NCBI RefSeq assembly: GCF_014203555.1
Contig: NZ_JACHJH010000001.1
Span: forward strand, 606,013 to 670,012
Source of the DNA: Streptomyces olivoverticillatus
GTDB taxonomy: Bacteria; Actinomycetota; Actinomycetes; Streptomycetales; Streptomycetaceae
Direction of reading: 5' to 3'
DNA length: 64,000 bases
Shown: piece after piece, positions 59,466-64,000 of the stretch
Layout: each line of letters starts with the position of its first letter
How positions within the stretch are numbered: the first letter of the stretch is position 1
Notes under the pieces: generated by a model
Seen by the model: only the letters and a program-made list of their open reading frames with translations
What the model was told of the DNA's origin: nothing
Databases searched by the model: none
Translations under genes and position numbers: made by a program

Positions 59466-60110
59466 ATGACCGAGAATGCTGTCATGGCCCCAGCACAGAC
59501 GTCGTCCTCCTCCGCCCACCCCGGGCCCAGACTCGGGCTCCGCGAGCGGAAGAAGATCCAGACCCGGCAGGCGATCCGCCGCGCCGCCTACCGCCTCTTC
59601 TCGGAGCACGGATACGACGCCACGCCCGTCGACCGGATCGCCGAGGCCGCCGACGTCTCCCCCAGCACCGTCTTCCGCTACTTCCCCACCAAGGAAGACA
59701 TCGTGCTCACCGACGAGTACGACCCGGTGATGGAGGCCGCCATCCGCGCCCGGCCGGCCGGCGAACCACCCGTCGAGGCCGTCCGACAGGGCTCCCTCGA
59801 CGCGCTGCGCCACATCATCGAGACCGACGCCGCCGAACTGCGCCAGCGCACCCGGCTCGTGCGCGACGTGCCCGCGCTGCGCGGGCGCTCCGCCGAGGCG
59901 ATGGCCGAATCGGCCCGCGTCCTGTGCGCGGTGCTCGCCCAGCGCACCGGGCTCCCGGCGGACGGCCTGGAGCTGCGCGTACTGGCCGCCGCGGTGCTCG
60001 GGGCGGTGCAGGAGACGACCATGTACTGGGTCGACCAAGGGCAGGAGGAGGACCTGCTGCCCCTCATCGAGCGGACGCTGGACGTGCTGACGCGGGGACT
60101 CGCCCTCTGA
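59466..60110 (+). CDS. TetR-family transcriptional regulator
   Basis: A 214-residue TetR regulator. The HTH is RKKIQTRQAIRRAAYRLFSEHGYDATPVDRIAEAADVSPSTVFRYFPTKEDIVLTDEYDPVMEAA. The C-terminal ligand domain is Leu/Ala-rich and ends VLGAVQETTMYWVDQGQEEDLLPLIERTLDVLTRGL. Target and ligand are unknown; it may regulate itself through the dyad at 59414-59426. Start ATG 59466, or 59484 just downstream. Imperfect 12-bp repeats (CTCTGACGGACC type) follow the stop. Confidence 0.88.
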   Translation: MTENAVMAPAQTSSSSAHPGPRLGLRERKKIQTRQAIRRAAYRLFSEHGYDATPVDRIAEAADVSPSTVFRYFPTKEDIVLTDEYDPVMEAAIRARPAGEPPVEAVRQGSLDALRHIIETDAAELRQRTRLVRDVPALRGRSAEAMAESARVLCAVLAQRTGLPADGLELRVLAAAVLGAVQETTMYWVDQGQEEDLLPLIERTLDVLTRGLAL

Positions 60111-60147
60111 GGGACTCTGACGGACCCTCTGGCGGACCCCCTGAGGA

Positions 60148-62172
<2,025 letters not shown>

Positions 62173-62256
62173 GGGCCCATCCTTCACCACGCCGGGGGCG
62201 CGGGGCGCGCCTGACCCGCCCCTTGCCCGAACCGGGCGGGGCTGGGGCGGGATCGG

Positions 62257-62469
62257 CTACTTGGCGTCCGTGCCCTCGCCGGGGGCGCCCGGCTCCGGGG
62301 CCTCCACGAAGTCCACGCGCTTCATGTGCTTGTTCATGCTCTTCATCAGCAGCCAGACGGCCCCGCCGATCACGGCGAAGACGATGAAGCCGAGCACACC
62401 TGGCGTGACCTTGTCCTGGTCCAGGTCGGCGGCGAGCGGCAGGGCGGCGAGGGAAGCGGTCGCGCTCAT
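62257..62469 (-). CDS. Small membrane protein
   Basis: A 70-residue protein with one clear membrane helix (GVLGFIVFAVIGGAVWLLMKSM) flanked by an N-terminal Ala-rich segment and a charged C-terminal tail. It starts 7 nt after the mca stop and is probably co-transcribed with mca. Function unknown. Adjacent ATG codons at 62472 and 62469 are both possible starts. Confidence 0.75.
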   Translation of the reverse strand: MSATASLAALPLAADLDQDKVTPGVLGFIVFAVIGGAVWLLMKSMNKHMKRVDFVEAPEPGAPGEGTDAK

Positions 62470-62476
62470 CATGGGG

Positions 62477-63346
62477 TCAATTGTTGCGGATGCCCGCGAA
62501 GAGGTCGTCCTCGGGGAGGGAAGTGTCCACGAGAGACTTGGCGAGCTCGTACTCCTCGGTCGGCCACACCTCGCGCTGGAGGTCCAGCGGGACCCGGAAC
62601 CAGCCGCCGTCGGGGTCGATCTGCGTGGCGTGGGCGATCAGCGCCTTGTCGCGGATCTCGAAGAAGTCGCCGCAGGGCACGTACGTGGTCAGGGTCCGCT
62701 CGCGGCCCATCGTGTGCCAGCGCTCCAGCCACTCGCCGTAGGGGGACTCCATGCCGCGCTCCAGCAGGGCGTCGTGCAGCGCCTGGGTGCGGGGGCGGTT
62801 GAAGCCCTGGTTGTAGTAGAGCTTCTGCGGCTGCCAGGGCTCGCCGGCCTCGGGGTAGCGCTCGGGGTCGCCCGCGGCCTCGAAGGCCACCATCGAGATC
62901 TTGTGGGTCATGATGTGGTCGGGGTGCGGGTAGCCCCCGTTCTCGTCGTACGTGGTGACCACGTGCGGGCGGAACTCGCGGATCAGGCGCACCAGCGCCC
63001 CCGCCGCCTCGTCCACGTCCTGCAGCGCGAAGCAGCCCTCGGGCAGCGGCGGCAGCGGGTCGCCCTCCGGAAGGCCGGAGTCGACGAAGCCGAGCCACTC
63101 CTGCTTGACGCCCAGGATGTCGCGGGCCTCGGCCATCTCCCTGGCCCGGACCTCGTGGATGTGCTCCTCGATGTAGGGGTCGCCCTGGAGCTTGGGGTTG
63201 AGGATGGAGCCACGCTCGCCACCCGTGCAGGTGGCGACCAGCACGTCCACCCCCTCGGACACGTACTTGGCCATCGTGGCCGCGCCCTTGCTCGACTCGT
63301 CGTCGGGGTGGGCATGAACGGCCATCATTCGCAACTGCTCAGTCAA
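62477..63346 (-). CDS. mca: Mycothiol S-conjugate amidase
   Basis: A 289-residue LmbE-family zinc amidase. It cleaves mycothiol conjugates of electrophiles and antibiotics to glucosaminyl-inositol plus an N-acetylcysteine mercapturate that is exported. Zinc ligands are in AVHAHPDDESSKG and GGYPHPDHIMTHKIS; the TGGERGSILNP motif is typical. The TTG start is supported by the family N-terminus LTEQLRMMAVHAHPDDE. It is divergent from the DUF4307 gene. Confidence 0.94.
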   Translation of the reverse strand: MTEQLRMMAVHAHPDDESSKGAATMAKYVSEGVDVLVATCTGGERGSILNPKLQGDPYIEEHIHEVRAREMAEARDILGVKQEWLGFVDSGLPEGDPLPPLPEGCFALQDVDEAAGALVRLIREFRPHVVTTYDENGGYPHPDHIMTHKISMVAFEAAGDPERYPEAGEPWQPQKLYYNQGFNRPRTQALHDALLERGMESPYGEWLERWHTMGRERTLTTYVPCGDFFEIRDKALIAHATQIDPDGGWFRVPLDLQREVWPTEEYELAKSLVDTSLPEDDLFAGIRNN

Positions 63347-63471
63347 GGCTCGATCCCTTGGGTCTCAGGTCTTGGCCCCTCCCATTGGACTTCCGGGGCG
63401 CCTCCTATAGTGACCGAAGCGGGCGCCGTTTCATTCCGCGTTCACAAACCGGCGCCCAGGAGGGAACGATC

Positions 63472-63882
63472 ATGGCTGCGGAGGGCGAGGCGCTGCCCGA
63501 GGGCCGTTACGGCCGCTCGGCCGACGAGCGTGCCGACCGCAAGCTGAAGATCGTCGGCGGGGTGCTGGGCGCCGCGCTGCTGGGCTTCGTCGGCTGGGCG
63601 GGTGTGCATTACCTCACCAAGTCGGACGTCAGCGGCCAGCTCATCCGCTCCAGGACCGTCTCGGCCAGTGCCGTGCAGGCGGTGCTGGAGGTCCGCAAGG
63701 AGAAGGACGCCGTCGGGGTGTGCACCCTGCGCTCGCTGGGCGAGGACGGCAGCGAGGTGGCCCGCAAGGACGTCACGCTGGACCGGCGCGAGGCCCACTT
63801 CACCGAGCTCGTCACGATCCGTACGACGCAGCGCGCCAGCGCGACGGAGCTCGAGGGATGCCGGACCGCGCCACGCGGATGA
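63472..63882 (+). CDS. DUF4307 domain membrane protein
   Basis: A 136-residue protein with a basic N-terminus (GRYGRSADERADRKLK), one membrane helix (IVGGVLGAALLGFVGWAGVHYL) and an extracytoplasmic domain (GQLIRSRTVSASAVQAVLEVRKEKDAVGVCTLRSLGEDGSEVARKDV). This is the DUF4307 arrangement known next to mca in actinobacteria. Function unknown. GGAGGG lies 7 nt before the ATG. Confidence 0.9.
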   Translation: MAAEGEALPEGRYGRSADERADRKLKIVGGVLGAALLGFVGWAGVHYLTKSDVSGQLIRSRTVSASAVQAVLEVRKEKDAVGVCTLRSLGEDGSEVARKDVTLDRREAHFTELVTIRTTQRASATELEGCRTAPRG

Positions 63883-63954
63883 CCCCCCGCTGACCTGCAT
63901 TGACGAGATTCTTGCGCAATTCGTCCCGCTTACTTCTTCCCCCTTTCCGGACGT

Positions 63955-63966
63955 AATTGTTAGGCT
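63955..63966 (+). promoter_or_regulatory. Extended -10 element near the right edge
   Basis: AATTGTTAGGCT fits an extended -10 (TGn-TAGGCT) and would drive a plus-strand gene beyond the window. In related genomes a transcript-cleavage factor gene (greA) follows; that is from memory of gene order, not seen here. Confidence 0.4.
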
Positions 63967-64000
63967 CGTGGTTTCGCCCACCTTTGAAGGCGCACCCTTC

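Overview
The window is a chromosomal segment of a Streptomyces-type actinomycete. GC content is very high with strong third-position GC bias. GTG and TTG starts are common, Shine-Dalgarno sequences are GGAGG-like, and the genes include mycothiol amidase (mca), Tad/Flp pilus genes, a gamma-butyrolactone-type receptor, XRE/DUF5753-DUF397 regulators and a GTP-dependent PEP carboxykinase. No tRNA, rRNA, CRISPR array, prophage or complete IS was recognised.

Layout. 1-14.7 kb is mostly conserved core: catalase 3' end, a bifunctional penicillin-binding protein, an SPFH/ribbon-helix-helix pair, the divergent oxyR / ahpC-ahpD peroxide locus, an AI-2E-type permease, a secreted lytic transglycosylase, a PIN-PhoH protein, a cis-prenyltransferase, an aldo/keto reductase, a prepilin peptidase and a DUF192 protein. 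14.7-21.2 kb is accessory: an ATP-binding protein, XRE/DUF5753 regulator and DUF397-like protein, then an XRE regulator divergent from a compact lasso-peptide cluster (precursor, cyclase, B-type peptidase, GNAT acetyltransferase) that looks albusnodin-like. 22.5-31.4 kb is a minus-strand biosynthetic operon with two KAS III-type enzymes, a ketoreductase, an enoyl-CoA hydratase, an IPNS-like oxygenase, a DMT transporter, a ThyX paralogue, a LOG-type phosphoribohydrolase and an acyl-CoA synthetase. It is read from a TTGACA promoter that overlaps a candidate gamma-butyrolactone-receptor box. A ScbR-like regulator, an MFS exporter, a PadR regulator and a PPOX protein follow.

35.2-45 kb is a Tad/Flp pilus cluster on the minus strand: OmpA-like protein, lipoprotein, TadG-like protein, Flp pilin, TadC, TadB, TadA/CpaF, TadE, a CpaE-TadE fusion, CpaB and a zinc-ribbon protein. 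The prepilin peptidase that should process it lies about 22 kb away at 13.6 kb. 45-50 kb carries secreted degradative enzymes (GH18 chitinase, trypsin-like protease, M14 carboxypeptidase) and a D-amino-acid-type PLP enzyme. 50.1-53.3 kb is a lower-GC, decaying accessory patch with a MITE, a gene the MITE split, an XRE gene with a nonsense codon, a DUF397 gene and an S41 peptidase. 53.3-64 kb returns to core: D-aminoacylase, aminotransferase, PEPCK, hemolysin III-like protein, TetR regulator, YyaL-like thioredoxin-fold protein, mca and a DUF4307 protein.

The strongest leads are four. First, the acetyltransferase-containing lasso cluster with a predicted 15-residue core. Second, the ThyX/LOG/KAS III biosynthetic operon, which I cannot match to a known product. 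Third, two copies of one TA-flanked MITE: one inserted 162 bp in frame into the leader of a TadE pseudopilin, the other broke a small gene. Fourth, the CpaE-TadE fusion with an internal prepilin-peptidase site.
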